From the NCBI RefSeq assembly GCF_000152725.1, contig NZ_CH724131.1, positions 1,643,739 to 1,707,738 on the forward strand: a stretch of 64,000 bases of DNA. Direction: 5' to 3'. Positions 55,143 to 63,747 of the stretch are shown here, piece after piece (the first letter of the stretch is position 1; each line of letters starts with the position of its first letter). This DNA comes from Pseudooceanicola batsensis HTCC2597 (lineage in GTDB: Bacteria > Pseudomonadota > Alphaproteobacteria > Rhodobacterales > Rhodobacteraceae). The notes under the pieces are model-generated. The model was not told the DNA's origin. It worked only from the letters and a program-made list of their open reading frames with translations, and searched no databases. Both the position numbers and the translations under genes were made by a program.

Positions 55143-55391
55143 TCACGCGCGCGCCATCCCCGCCAGCATCGCGCCAAGGGCCACAAGGTGGATCAGCATG
55201 ATCGCCCGGTCGTTCCAGAGCAGCCCGACGACCAGCCAGCCGAGAACCCCGACGACGAAGAGGTAGAGATTCCACGGCGTCCAGCCGAAGGCAGTGCCGG
55301 CATAGCCAAGGATCTGGATGACAGAGGCCGCCCATTTCACGACGAAGGCTGCGCGGACACGGCCCGGCAGGTTGACCGCTTCAAACGCCAC
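55143..55391 (-). CDS. Small integral membrane protein
   Basis: An 82-residue protein with three hydrophobic helices (FVVKWAASVIQILGYAGTAF, WNLYLFVVGVLGWLVVGLLW, IMLIHLVALGAMLAGM). It may belong to the DUF6552-like family; the role is unknown. It starts with a GTG that overlaps the end of the preceding SDR gene by 11 bases, so it is co-translated with that gene. Confidence 0.7.
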   Translation of the reverse strand: MAFEAVNLPGRVRAAFVVKWAASVIQILGYAGTAFGWTPWNLYLFVVGVLGWLVVGLLWNDRAIMLIHLVALGAMLAGMARA

Positions 55392-56085
55392 GCGTCAGCC
55401 CCCCGTCGATCCGCCAGTTCTGCCCGGTGACATAGCCGCCATCTTCGGAGGCGAGCCAGCCGATCAGCGACGAGACCTCGTCCTCGCGCCCGTAACGGCC
55501 CAGAGGAATGCGCGCGCGCCGGTCTTCGGTCTCGGGCAGGCTGTCGATGAAGCCGGGCAGCACGTTGTTCATGCGGATGTTCTGTGCCGCGTATTTATCG
55601 GCGTAAAGCTTGGCGAAACCGGCGAGTCCGGCCCGGAAGATGCCTGACGTCGGGAACAGCGGATCGGGCTCGAAGGCGGCGAAGGTCGAGATGTTGATGA
55701 TCGCTCCGCCACCCTGCGCCTCCATGATCGGCGTGACCAGCCTTGTGGGGCGGATCACGTTCATCAGGTAGACGTCGAGCCCCGCGTGCCAGTCTTCGTC
55801 CGTGATCTCGAGGATGTCGCCCTTGGGCCCGTGCCCCGCCGAGTTCACCAGCACGTCGATCCGCCCCCAGCGATCCATAGCACCGTCAACCAGTCGCGTC
55901 AGATCCTCGACCGATCGGTTGGAGCCGGTGACGCCGAAGCCGCCGAGCTCCTGCCCCAAGGCCTCGCCCTTGCCCGAGGAGGACAGCACCCCGACCTTGA
56001 AGCCATCGGCTGCCAGCCGCCGCGCCGCTCCGGCGCCCATGCCGCTGCCGCCCGCCGTGATCAAAGCTACTTTTTCTATTGCCAT
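55381..56085 (-). CDS. SDR-family oxidoreductase
   Basis: A 234-residue short-chain dehydrogenase starting MAIEKVALITAGGSGMGAG, with GGAGAAG upstream. NSAGHG replaces NNAG. The active-site serine lies in NISTFAAF, but the usual YxxxK is replaced: the region reads FPTSGIFRAGLAGFAKLYADKY, in which a phenylalanine stands where the tyrosine is expected, so catalysis may be altered. Divergent from a LysR-type regulator 118 bases away, which is its likely controller. Confidence 0.88.
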   Translation of the reverse strand: MAIEKVALITAGGSGMGAGAARRLAADGFKVGVLSSSGKGEALGQELGGFGVTGSNRSVEDLTRLVDGAMDRWGRIDVLVNSAGHGPKGDILEITDEDWHAGLDVYLMNVIRPTRLVTPIMEAQGGGAIINISTFAAFEPDPLFPTSGIFRAGLAGFAKLYADKYAAQNIRMNNVLPGFIDSLPETEDRRARIPLGRYGREDEVSSLIGWLASEDGGYVTGQNWRIDGGLTRGV

Positions 56086-56203
56086 GTCTATCTTCTCCGC
56101 GTCTTTCCCGTGGCGCCTGTTTCGCCTATGCGTGTTCAAATACGGAGGAGAGACGCATGCGACCAGCCAAGCGCAGCTGTCGCGTGGGTGTAGGAGAACT
56201 ATC

Positions 56204-57097
56204 GTGACGAGCGAAGCCAATCTGCCGTCCCTGAACGGCCTGCGCGCCTTCTCGGCAGCCGGCAGGCATCTGTCCTTCCGCGCAGCGGCGGAGGAACTGG
56301 GCGTGACGCAGGGCGCCGTGGCGCAGCAGGTGCGTGGGCTTGAGGACCATCTCGGCCTGCGCCTGTTCCTGCGCGAGCCGCGGGGGCTCAGTTTCACAGA
56401 GGAAGGGCGGAGCTACCATGCCGCGGTCTCCCGGGCCTTCTCTCAGCTCATGGACGCGACCGGCGCACTCCTGGACACGCCCTCGCGCGTGACGATCAGC
56501 GTGACCCCGACCTTTGCCTCGAAATGGCTTATCCCGAGGCTCGCGGAATTCACCGAGGCCCATCCGGGGATCGACCTCCGGATCACCGCGACCGAGCGGG
56601 TCATGAGCTTCCATGCCGACGGCATCGACATCGCGGTGCGGCAGGGACGCCCGCCGTTCGGGGCAAGCCTGCGTGCCGAGCTGCTGTTCCCGCAAGAGAT
56701 CATCGCAGTGTGCTCGCCACATTTGGTGGCACCGGAAGGCCCCGTCGACGCGGCCGCGCTGTCCCGGCTGACCCTGCTGCACGATGCGCATGATCTTTGG
56801 CCGCAGTTCCTTGGTATGGCATTCGGAACCGTCCCGACGCTGCCACGCGGGCTGCAATTCAGCCAAACGACTCTGAGCCTTGACGCAGCCTTGGCCGGTC
56901 AGGGTGTTGCCCTGGCCAGCCGCTTCCTCGTGCAGCGTGACCTTGATGCGGGTCGTCTGGTGCGTGCCGTCCAAGCCGCACTGGAGGGCGGTCAGGACTT
57001 CCATGCCCTCCTGCCCCGTCAGGGCGCATCCGAGGCTGCAATTCGGGTGATGGAGTGGCTAAAAAGCAAGGCGCGTGAGGAACTTCGGGAGGGGTGA
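56204..57097 (+). CDS. LysR-family regulator, GcvA-like
   Basis: A 297-residue transcription factor from a GTG with GGAGA upstream. The N-terminal helix-turn-helix reads FRAAAEELGVTQGAVAQQVRGLE; the effector domain starts at about residue 90 (VTISVTPTFASKWLIPRLAEF), the pattern of the GcvA branch. It is divergent from the SDR at 56085 and convergent with another LysR gene. The frame upstream of the GTG is antisense to the SDR and is not part of it. Confidence 0.9.
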   Translation: MTSEANLPSLNGLRAFSAAGRHLSFRAAAEELGVTQGAVAQQVRGLEDHLGLRLFLREPRGLSFTEEGRSYHAAVSRAFSQLMDATGALLDTPSRVTISVTPTFASKWLIPRLAEFTEAHPGIDLRITATERVMSFHADGIDIAVRQGRPPFGASLRAELLFPQEIIAVCSPHLVAPEGPVDAAALSRLTLLHDAHDLWPQFLGMAFGTVPTLPRGLQFSQTTLSLDAALAGQGVALASRFLVQRDLDAGRLVRAVQAALEGGQDFHALLPRQGASEAAIRVMEWLKSKAREELREG

Positions 57098-57110
57098 TGC
57101 CCCGGCTACT

Positions 57111-58016
57111 TCATTCGCTCCATTCCGAACGATTGCCCAGGTTCCCGATCAGAAAGTCCATAAATACGCGGGTCTTCGGGGTCAGCACGTTGGTGCGGGG
57201 ATAGATCAGCCACAGCACCGATCGGTCGTTCATCTTCCACTCCGGCAGGATGCGGACCAGGCGGCCCCTCGCGATCTCGCCGGCCACGTTCCAGAGCGAG
57301 TTCATCGACAGACCGGCCCCCGCCAGCGTCGCCTCGCGCTGCGCGTCGCCGTCGTCGAGGATCGTCCGGCAGGTCATGCTTGCCGGGTCCAGCAGAGCCG
57401 TCTCGCGCTGCGCGTTCACGAGCTCACGCGGCTCCAGATTGCCCCAGGCGATGAGGTCGTGGCCGGACAGATCTGTTGGCGTCTGCGGCATGCCGCGCCT
57501 GTCGAGGTAGGCCGGAGCGGCACAGAGGATGCGGGTGTCGTCGGCAAGCTTACGGCCCTTCAGGCTGCTGTCCGTCAACGGCCCGCTCCGCAGGGCGAGG
57601 TCGAAACTACCCTCGATCGCGTCGAAGCGCGTGTCGGACAGGCGCAGGTCGAGGGTGAGGTCGGGGTATTCCTCATGAAACTCGGGCAGGAGAGGCATGA
57701 TGTGCAACTGTGCGAAGCTGCTCGGGGCGGCGAAGCGCAGGGTGCCCTTGGGGCCGGCCCCTGTCCCGCCGAGCGCGGCGCGGCCCGCATCGGCCTGGGC
57801 GAGAATCTCGCGGGCGTAGGGCAGAAAATCCGCACCGTCGAGCGAGAGCGAGACCTTGCGCGTGGTCCGCCGCAGCAGCTCGACCCCGAGCTCCTGCTCG
57901 AGCTTGGCAAGCCGGGCGCTGGCCACCGCAGGCGCAAGGCCCAGCTCGCGCCCCGCGGCAGAGATATTCAGCCGGTCGGCCGCCATGACGAAGAGGCGCA
58001 GGCTGTCGGTATCCAC
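57111..58016 (-). CDS. LysR-family regulator
   Basis: A 301-residue regulator. I chose the GTG at 58016 ((M)DTDSLRLFVMAADRLNIS), which fits family N-termini. A TATAAT lies only four bases upstream, so the mRNA may be leaderless; a TTG ten codons earlier is the alternative. The helix-turn-helix is NISAAGRELGLAPAVASARLAKLE and the effector domain begins KGTLRFAAPSSFAQLHIMPLL. It is divergent from the luciferase-like oxidoreductase gene across 109 bases. Confidence 0.88.
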   Translation of the reverse strand: MDTDSLRLFVMAADRLNISAAGRELGLAPAVASARLAKLEQELGVELLRRTTRKVSLSLDGADFLPYAREILAQADAGRAALGGTGAGPKGTLRFAAPSSFAQLHIMPLLPEFHEEYPDLTLDLRLSDTRFDAIEGSFDLALRSGPLTDSSLKGRKLADDTRILCAAPAYLDRRGMPQTPTDLSGHDLIAWGNLEPRELVNAQRETALLDPASMTCRTILDDGDAQREATLAGAGLSMNSLWNVAGEIARGRLVRILPEWKMNDRSVLWLIYPRTNVLTPKTRVFMDFLIGNLGNRSEWSE

Positions 58017-58125
58017 GGCGATTATATCCGAAATCCGAAAGAACAAATCCGATATGCCCGGATTTATTGCAGCATCGCAAGGTATAGCTTTGACCGACCG
58101 GCCAAGCCTGACGAGGAGAGAAACT

Positions 58126-59094
58126 GTGAAGGACGCTGTGCAACAAACTGGCTTCGCCCCGCTGAACCGGGCCTATAGCGCGACCTTCCAGCCAGAGCGG
58201 CTCAGCATCGGCCTTGTCGCCCCGCTGGAGGCGCATGGCAACGATCCCGTGCCCGACATGACCCGCCATATCGAGCGGGCGCGGCTGGCCGACACCTTGG
58301 GCTTCTCGGCGCTCTGGCTGCGGGACGTTCCGTTCAATGTGCCGTCCTTCGGGGATGCGGGGCAGGTCTTCGATCCCTTCGTCTACCTCGGCGCATTGGC
58401 CGGCGCGACGCAGCATATCGCGTTGGGGGTGGCAAGCATCGTCCTGCCCCTGCGCCACCCGGCGCATGTGGCCAAGGCGGCGGCCTCGGCCGATGTGCTC
58501 TCGGACGGGCGGTTGCTGCTTGGCGTGGCCTCGGGCGACCGGCCGGACGAATACCCGGCCCTCGGCATGAGCTTCGAAGATCGCGGCGAAAGGTTCCGCG
58601 ACAGCGTGGATTACATCAGGACCATGGCCGAGCCTTACCCGCGGGCCGAGACCGCGCAGGGCGCGCTCTCGGGCGGGATCGACATGCTGCCCAAACCCGC
58701 GGCCGGGCGTCTGCCCCTGCTGATCACCGGCGGCAGCCAGCAGGCGCCCGACTGGGTGGCGAGCAACGGCGACGGATGGATGACCTACCCGCGCGATGCC
58801 GCCGCGCAGCGCCGGGTCGTGGGCGCCTATCGCGCGCGGATCGCCGAGGCGGGGCTGCCGGACAAGCCGGTGATGCAATCGCTCTACGTCGACCTCGTCG
58901 CGCAGAAGGATGCGGCGCCCACCCCGATCCACCTCGGCTTCCGCTCTGGCACCGACCACCTGCACCGCTACCTCGAGGAGATCCGCGCCCTCGGCATCAA
59001 CCACGTCGCCCTGAACCTGCGGTTCAACGGGGCGGATATCGAAGACACCATGAAGCGGCTGGCGGATGAGATCCTGCCGCGCTTCCACCCGTAA
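58126..59094 (+). CDS. Luciferase-like (LLM class) flavin oxidoreductase
   Basis: A 322-residue F420- or FMN-dependent type oxidoreductase, most like the BA3436 family within the bacterial luciferase fold. Typical parts are LSIGLVAPLEAHGNDPVPDM, ARLADTLGFSALWLRDVP and SDGRLLLGVASGDRPDEYPALGM. The GTG at 58126 has a strong AGGAGAG site. It is followed after nine bases by an SDR gene and is divergent from a LysR gene, so the three form one regulated module. The substrate is unknown. Confidence 0.88.
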   Translation: MKDAVQQTGFAPLNRAYSATFQPERLSIGLVAPLEAHGNDPVPDMTRHIERARLADTLGFSALWLRDVPFNVPSFGDAGQVFDPFVYLGALAGATQHIALGVASIVLPLRHPAHVAKAAASADVLSDGRLLLGVASGDRPDEYPALGMSFEDRGERFRDSVDYIRTMAEPYPRAETAQGALSGGIDMLPKPAAGRLPLLITGGSQQAPDWVASNGDGWMTYPRDAAAQRRVVGAYRARIAEAGLPDKPVMQSLYVDLVAQKDAAPTPIHLGFRSGTDHLHRYLEEIRALGINHVALNLRFNGADIEDTMKRLADEILPRFHP

Positions 59095-59103
59095 GGAGAC
59101 GAC

Positions 59104-59904
59104 ATGCCCAAGACGATCCTGATCACCGGCGCCACGGACGGCATCGGCCTCTTGACGGCCAAGACGCTCGCAGCTGAGGGGCACCAGGTGCTGCTGCATG
59201 GCCGGAGCGCCGACAAGCTGGAAGCCGCTGCGGCGGAGGTCGGCGGCAATCCGGAGACCTACCGCGCCGATCTGTCGGACCTTTCCGCGGCGGCCTCCTT
59301 TGCGGAGGAGGTTCGCGCGCGGCATGACCGGCTGGACGTGATGATCAACAACGCGGGCGTGCTGAAGGCGCCTCAGACCCGGACGGAGGCCGGGCTGGAC
59401 CTGCGCTTCGTCGTCAACACGCTGGCGCCTTATGTGCTGACGCAGGAGCTGCTGCCGATCCTGGCGAAGGACGGCCGGGTGGTGAACCTCTCCTCCGCGG
59501 CGCAGGCCCCAGTGGACTTGGCCGCGCTACGGGGCGAGCGAAGCCTCGGTGACATGGACGCCTATGCGCAAAGCAAGCTCGCCATCACGATCTGGACGCA
59601 GGAACTGGCGCGGGCGCACCCCGAGGGACCGGTCTTCGTCGCCGTGAACCCGGGCTCGCTGCTGGCTTCGAAGATGGTCAAGGAGGGTTTTGGCGTCGCG
59701 GGCAACGATCTGTCCATCGGTGCCGATATCCTGACCCGCGCGGCCCTGTCGGAGGAGTTCGCGGGGGCCTCGGGCCGCTACTTCGACAACGACAGCGGCC
59801 GCTTTGCCCCGCCCAACGGGGCGACAAGCGACCCTGACCACGTGGCCGAGGTGATGGCCGCGATCCGCGCACTGACCGACACGGCGGCCGGGACGGCAAG
59901 ATAG
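59104..59904 (+). CDS. Short-chain dehydrogenase
   Basis: A 266-residue SDR starting [20 protein letters not shown]. It has the NNAG motif ([11 protein letters not shown]), the serine in VNLSSAAQ and YAQSKLA. It follows the LLM gene after nine bases with its own GGAGACGAC site, so the two are co-transcribed. It probably reduces or oxidises the same class of carbonyl compound as its partner. Confidence 0.92.
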   Translation: MPKTILITGATDGIGLLTAKTLAAEGHQVLLHGRSADKLEAAAAEVGGNPETYRADLSDLSAAASFAEEVRARHDRLDVMINNAGVLKAPQTRTEAGLDLRFVVNTLAPYVLTQELLPILAKDGRVVNLSSAAQAPVDLAALRGERSLGDMDAYAQSKLAITIWTQELARAHPEGPVFVAVNPGSLLASKMVKEGFGVAGNDLSIGADILTRAALSEEFAGASGRYFDNDSGRFAPPNGATSDPDHVAEVMAAIRALTDTAAGTAR

Positions 59905-59925
59905 GAGTCGGAGATCGCGGCAGGG

Positions 59926-60256
59926 TCAGTGTATCATCGCGGAAAAATAGATGTTCTTGGCCATCAGGTTGTAGATCGCGTCGAAACAGACGCCGAAAAA
60001 GTCGACGAACATCAGCGCCACCACGGGGCGCATTCCGCCCTTAGCGGCGCCGATGAAGGCAGTCTCAAAGATCGGCGTGTCGCGAATGCGCTCGGGGCCG
60101 AATTCGTTCAGCAGCCCGCGGGTGTTGCCATAGACCCCGCCAGGGCGGCGATGTCCTGCTCATGACGAAGACGCTGGGATCTTGCCGCATTTCCTGCGCG
60201 GTGGCCTCGGCCATGGCGCGGGCGATGGTCAGTTTTCTCTCGTTGGATTTGGTCAT
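59926..60256 (-). pseudogene. Broken E1 beta-type 2-oxoacid dehydrogenase gene (N-terminal part)
   Basis: The minus strand starts MTKSNERKLTIARAMAEATAQEMRQ, the N-terminus of a thiamine-dependent dehydrogenase beta subunit of the acetoin/pyruvate type. After VFVM the frame shifts, and family residues continue in other frames: EQDIAAL, then after a second indel YGNTRGLLNEFGPERIRDTPI and AAKGGMRPVVALMFVDFFGV. Similarity stops after KNIYFS and a stop follows. Thus at least two frameshifts and loss of the C-terminal two-thirds. Confidence 0.75.
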
Positions 60257-60270
60257 CTTATCTCCTCCCT

Positions 60271-60550
60271 TCAGGCTGCGAAAACGGCGGTCAGCGCGTC
60301 TTCCGGGGCCGGGTCCGCGCTGTCGCGGGCAAACTTGATCGCTTTCTCGACGCGGGCCTCTGCCTCGGCCTCGATGGCGGCGAGCTCCTCCTCGCTCGCG
60401 GCTCCGTCCTTCAACAGGCGGGCGCGCATGGCGGGGATCGGGTCCTTCTCGAATAGCCCGTCCTTCTCGCCCTCGGGGCGGTAACCCTCCGCGTCGCCCA
60501 TGAAGTGACCGGCGAGCCGGTAGGTCTCCACCTCGATCAGCGAGGATCGG
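60271..60550 (-). pseudogene. C-terminal fragment of an E1 alpha-type dehydrogenase
   Basis: The minus-strand frame reads SLIEVETYRLAGHFMGDAEGYR and on to the C-terminus (ALTAVFAA, stop at 60271), matching the end of a thiamine-dependent dehydrogenase alpha subunit. The N-terminal two-thirds are missing: the match starts abruptly at about 60550, where the quinone-reductase fragment on the other strand begins. It lies directly upstream of the beta-type remnant, the normal gene order for this enzyme. Confidence 0.75.
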
Positions 60551-60551
60551 G

Positions 60552-60977
60552 GGCTACGGCGCCCCGCCCATCGACTTCAGGTCCGAGGAGATCAAGGCCT
60601 ACGTGCAAAGCCACACCGACAGCGCGGGCTTCGATGCGGTTTTCGACACGGTCGGCGGGGCGAACCTGACCAACTCCTTCGCAGCCGCGGCGCTGAACGC
60701 ACATGTGGTCACGACGGTCGCGCTGTCGGAGATCGACCTCGCCCCCGCCCACTTCAAGGGCCTGTCGCTGCACATTGTCTTCATGCTGCTGCCAATGCTG
60801 CACGTCGTCCGGCGCGTGGTGCACGGGCAGATCCTCGCGGACCTCGCCAAGCTGGTGGACGACGGCGTCGTGAAGCCGCTGCTGGACGCGCCCGACTTCG
60901 CGCTGACACAGATCGGCGACGCTTATGCCAGGCTGCAAAGCGGTCAAGCAAGCGGCAAGGTGGTCGTAGAGGTCTGA
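60552..60977 (+). pseudogene. C-terminal fragment of a zinc-type alcohol dehydrogenase/quinone reductase
   Basis: The plus-strand frame reads APPIDFRSEEIKAYVQ, then GFDAVFDTVGGANL, and ends GQASGKVVVEV before a stop at 60975-60977. This is the nucleotide-binding and C-terminal part of an MDR-family reductase. There is no start codon or N-terminal half; it begins at the junction with the E1 alpha fragment. Confidence 0.75.
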
Positions 60978-61364
60978 CGCGTAAATGGTGGTTGGGCGAC
61001 ATAACGCCCGATCCATCAGTAGGCTAGCTCAAACATCGATCACGTCGGCAGATCTGCCATTCGCTGCGACTGGAAAAGGCGTCGGCTTAGGGCCGTCCTC
61101 GACGAGCAACGCTGTGCCGCGCTTGCGACCTAAAACGCCGACGCTTCGGTCGGTCTGGGCTCTGCCCGGGACTTCGCCGCGCCGAGCATGAACCCGCTCC
61201 GACATCATGCGGCTCCCCCTTCATGGGGCGACGAAGCGTCCTGCGGCGTAGGAGCCGCTTGAAAAACCGGCATCCGGAACACATCATCAGGGCAAGCGAG
61301 GACGACCTCGCCCGGCCAGACGGTCAGCTCGCGGGACGGCCCGAGCTACAATCGGAGCCAACCC
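60978..61364. other. 387-base gap before the PACE efflux gene
   Basis: No supported gene. Short open frames on both strands lack ribosome sites and family likeness. It may be decayed coding DNA that belongs to the adjacent remnant patch. A GGAG ribosome site for the next gene lies at its end. Confidence 0.4.
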
Positions 61365-61796
61365 ATGCGCAGCACCGCAGACCGTATTCGCCAGGCCATC
61401 AGCTTCGAGCTCATCGGCATCCTGATCGTCACGCCGCTCTTCGCCTGGGCCTTTGACCACCCGATGGGCGACATGGGCGTGCTGGTCGTGCTGGGCGCCA
61501 CGGCTGCGACGGCCTGGAACTACCTCTTCAACCTCGGGTTCGATCACGCGCTTCATCGGCTACGAGGGGATGTGCGCAAGACGCTGCCGCTGCGCGTCGT
61601 CCATGCGATGCTTTTCGAGGCCACGCTCCTGATGCTGCTCCTGCCGCTCTTCGCGTGGTGGCTCGATGTCTCTCTGGTTGCTGCGCTGTTGATGGAGGTC
61701 TCGTTCGCCGCCTTCTACATGGTCTACGCCTTCGTCTTCACCTGGGGTTACGATACCCTGTTCCCGCCGCGCCAAGCCGGGCGAGTATCCGCATGA
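61365..61796 (+). CDS. PACE-family multidrug efflux transporter
   Basis: A 143-residue inner membrane protein made of two tandem BTP-type repeats with four helices: RIRQAISFELIGILIVTPLFAWAFDHPMG and LPLRVVHAMLFEATLLMLLLPLFAWW. These sequences match the chlorhexidine-efflux (PACE) family, which expels biocides such as chlorhexidine and short diamines. The ATG has GGAG upstream. It overlaps the next gene by four bases (ATGA). Confidence 0.92.
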   Translation: MRSTADRIRQAISFELIGILIVTPLFAWAFDHPMGDMGVLVVLGATAATAWNYLFNLGFDHALHRLRGDVRKTLPLRVVHAMLFEATLLMLLLPLFAWWLDVSLVAALLMEVSFAAFYMVYAFVFTWGYDTLFPPRQAGRVSA

Positions 61797-62449
61797 CGGA
61801 GGACGAGGGCGAAACCGGCGGAAGCAGCGCCCCCTGCTTCGCTCACCTTCTTGTCGACGGGCAACCGGTCGATGCGGAGACGGCGCGGGATGTGTCGCGG
61901 TTCAGGCGTGCCGAGCGGGCGCGGCTCGTCGCGGCGCGCGCCCTCTCATCCGAGGAGCGCGACAGGGCGACGGCGGCACTGATCGAAGGACTTGACCGGA
62001 TCGTCACCCTCGAGGCAGGCATGAACGTTGCCGCCTATTGGCCGATCCGGGGCGAGCCGGACCTGCGTCCCTGGATGGAGCGCGCGGATGCGGCCGGCGC
62101 CCGGGTTCTGCTGCCGGTCGTCGTCGAGGAAAACGAACCGCTCGAGTTTCATACCTGGAGGCCGGGATGTCGCATGACCCGCGGCTTCTGGAACATCCTG
62201 GTGCCGGCCGACGGGGAAAGGCATGCGCCCGACCTTGTCATCGCGCCGCTCGTCGGCGTCGACGATGAGCTCTACCGCCTCGGCAATGGCGGCGGATACT
62301 ATGACCGCACGCTGGCACAGCTCGCGCCGCGTCCGCGCGTCATCGGTGTCGGGTTCTCCGGCTGCCATCTGCCCTCCATCTACCCGATGCCCTGGGACGT
62401 GCCGATGAGCGAGCTGCTCTTGTCGGACGGGACGCACAAGAAGCGATGA
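61793..62449 (+). CDS. 5-formyltetrahydrofolate cyclo-ligase
   Basis: Folate-salvage enzyme that turns 5-formyl-THF into 5,10-methenyl-THF with ATP. The 218-residue product has the family signature GNGGGYYDRTL and the segment PDLVIAPLVGVDDELYRLG. An N-terminal extension of about 35 residues (MTEDEGETGGSSAPCFAHLL) precedes the usual start of similarity (FRRAERARLVAAR). Translation is coupled to the PACE gene by ATGA overlap, an odd pairing. A core copy is likely elsewhere in the genome. Confidence 0.92.
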   Translation: MTEDEGETGGSSAPCFAHLLVDGQPVDAETARDVSRFRRAERARLVAARALSSEERDRATAALIEGLDRIVTLEAGMNVAAYWPIRGEPDLRPWMERADAAGARVLLPVVVEENEPLEFHTWRPGCRMTRGFWNILVPADGERHAPDLVIAPLVGVDDELYRLGNGGGYYDRTLAQLAPRPRVIGVGFSGCHLPSIYPMPWDVPMSELLLSDGTHKKR

Positions 62450-62617
62450 CCCCGGCGCGCGCCCCGTTCGGATCGCGGAAAACACCAGTGGCAACACAGC
62501 GCCAATGCCGCGACCACGGAATAAAGCGCCTCTCGTGCCCTATGCGACGCGCCTGCTCGAGTCGCGCCCCCCGCCGGCAGACTGTTTGCCGACACAGAAG
62601 GCCGCCAGCATGGTCGC

Positions 62618-63331
62618 TCAGACCGCCTTTGCCTGATTCACCCGCTTCGACAGCGCCTTGTGGCTTTCGACCCGCTCGGAATAGCGGTCGACGAGAGCAT
62701 CCTTGATGTCACGTGTCAGCAGAGTGAACTTCACAAGTTCCTCCATCACATCGACGATGCGGTTGTAATAGGGAGAGGGTTTCATCCGCCCGTCCTCGTC
62801 GAACTCGTCCCAGGCCTTGGCGACGGAGGATTGGTTGGAGATCGTCAGAAGCCGCATCCAGCGGCCGAGGATCCGCAGTTGATTGACCGTGTTGAATGAT
62901 TGCGAACCACCACAGACCTGCATCACCGCCAGCGTCTTGCCCTGCGTCGGCCGAACGCCCCCCAGCGACAGCGGAATCCAGTCGATCTGACTTTTCATGA
63001 GCCCGGTCATGGCGCCATGACGTTCCGGAGATGACCAAACCATGCCCTCGCACCAGTTCACCAGATCGCGCAACTCGGCGACCTTGGGATGATCTTCCGG
63101 TTCGGCATCGGGAGCGGGCAGACCGTGAGGGTCGAAGATCACCACCTCGGCCCCGAAGCGGGTCAGGATACGCCCGGCCTCTTCAGCGGCGAACCGCGAG
63201 AAGCTGCGGGCGCGCAGTGAACCGTAAAGGATCAAGATGCGCGGCGCGTGGGTGCTTATGTCGGCAGGAAACAGCGCCTCGGGATCGATCGGCGCAAAAG
63301 CGTCTTCCGAGAGTTGCGCGGGGCTGGTCAT
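62618..63331 (-). CDS. arsH: Arsenical resistance protein ArsH
   Basis: FMN-dependent oxidoreductase of 237 residues that oxidises trivalent organoarsenicals and is commonly part of ars operons. The FMN loop [10 protein letters not shown], the [22 protein letters not shown] segment and [17 protein letters not shown] are hallmarks. Its ATG overlaps the arsC stop (ATGA). It is the last gene of the operon on the minus strand. Confidence 0.95.
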   Translation of the reverse strand: MTSPAQLSEDAFAPIDPEALFPADISTHAPRILILYGSLRARSFSRFAAEEAGRILTRFGAEVVIFDPHGLPAPDAEPEDHPKVAELRDLVNWCEGMVWSSPERHGAMTGLMKSQIDWIPLSLGGVRPTQGKTLAVMQVCGGSQSFNTVNQLRILGRWMRLLTISNQSSVAKAWDEFDEDGRMKPSPYYNRIVDVMEELVKFTLLTRDIKDALVDRYSERVESHKALSKRVNQAKAV

Positions 63332-63744
63332 GGGCGGGCTCCGTTTTCATCAATCACCATCTGTCCGTCCTCCTTGAACAGCGGCCCGGGCGGCAGCTGA
63401 CCGAGCAGGTCGAACACGGCCTCTGATGGACGGCAGAGGCGGGTGCCCTTTGCCGTGCAGACAATCGGGCGGTTCACAAGAACGGGATGGGCGAGCATCG
63501 CGTCGATGAGCGCGTCCTCGGAAACGTCCTCTTCCAGAAGACCGAGCTCTCGGGCCGGGGATTTCGTCTCTCGCAGAGCTGCGCGCGGGGTGAGGCCTGC
63601 GGCTGCGAAGAGTGCCAGGAGCTGCGGCCGGGTCCAGCCTTCCTTCAGATACTCGATGACCACCGGTTCGACCCCGCTTGCCCGCAGGAAGGCCAGCACG
63701 TTGCGCGAGGTTCCGCAGTCAGGATTGTGATGGATGACGATCAT
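63328..63744 (-). CDS. arsC: Arsenate reductase, glutaredoxin type
   Basis: Reduces arsenate to arsenite with glutaredoxin and glutathione. The 138-residue product has the catalytic C10 in [11 protein letters not shown], and conserved arginines at RETKSPA and [18 protein letters not shown]. It follows acr3 by three bases and overlaps arsH. Confidence 0.95.
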   Translation of the reverse strand: MIVIHHNPDCGTSRNVLAFLRASGVEPVVIEYLKEGWTRPQLLALFAAAGLTPRAALRETKSPARELGLLEEDVSEDALIDAMLAHPVLVNRPIVCTAKGTRLCRPSEAVFDLLGQLPPGPLFKEDGQMVIDENGARP

Positions 63745-63747
63745 CGC

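Noticed and set aside
60985..61287. Short open frames in the gap after the reductase fragment
   Set aside because: No ribosome sites or homology by eye; the arginine- and serine-rich composition is that of non-coding GC-rich DNA.
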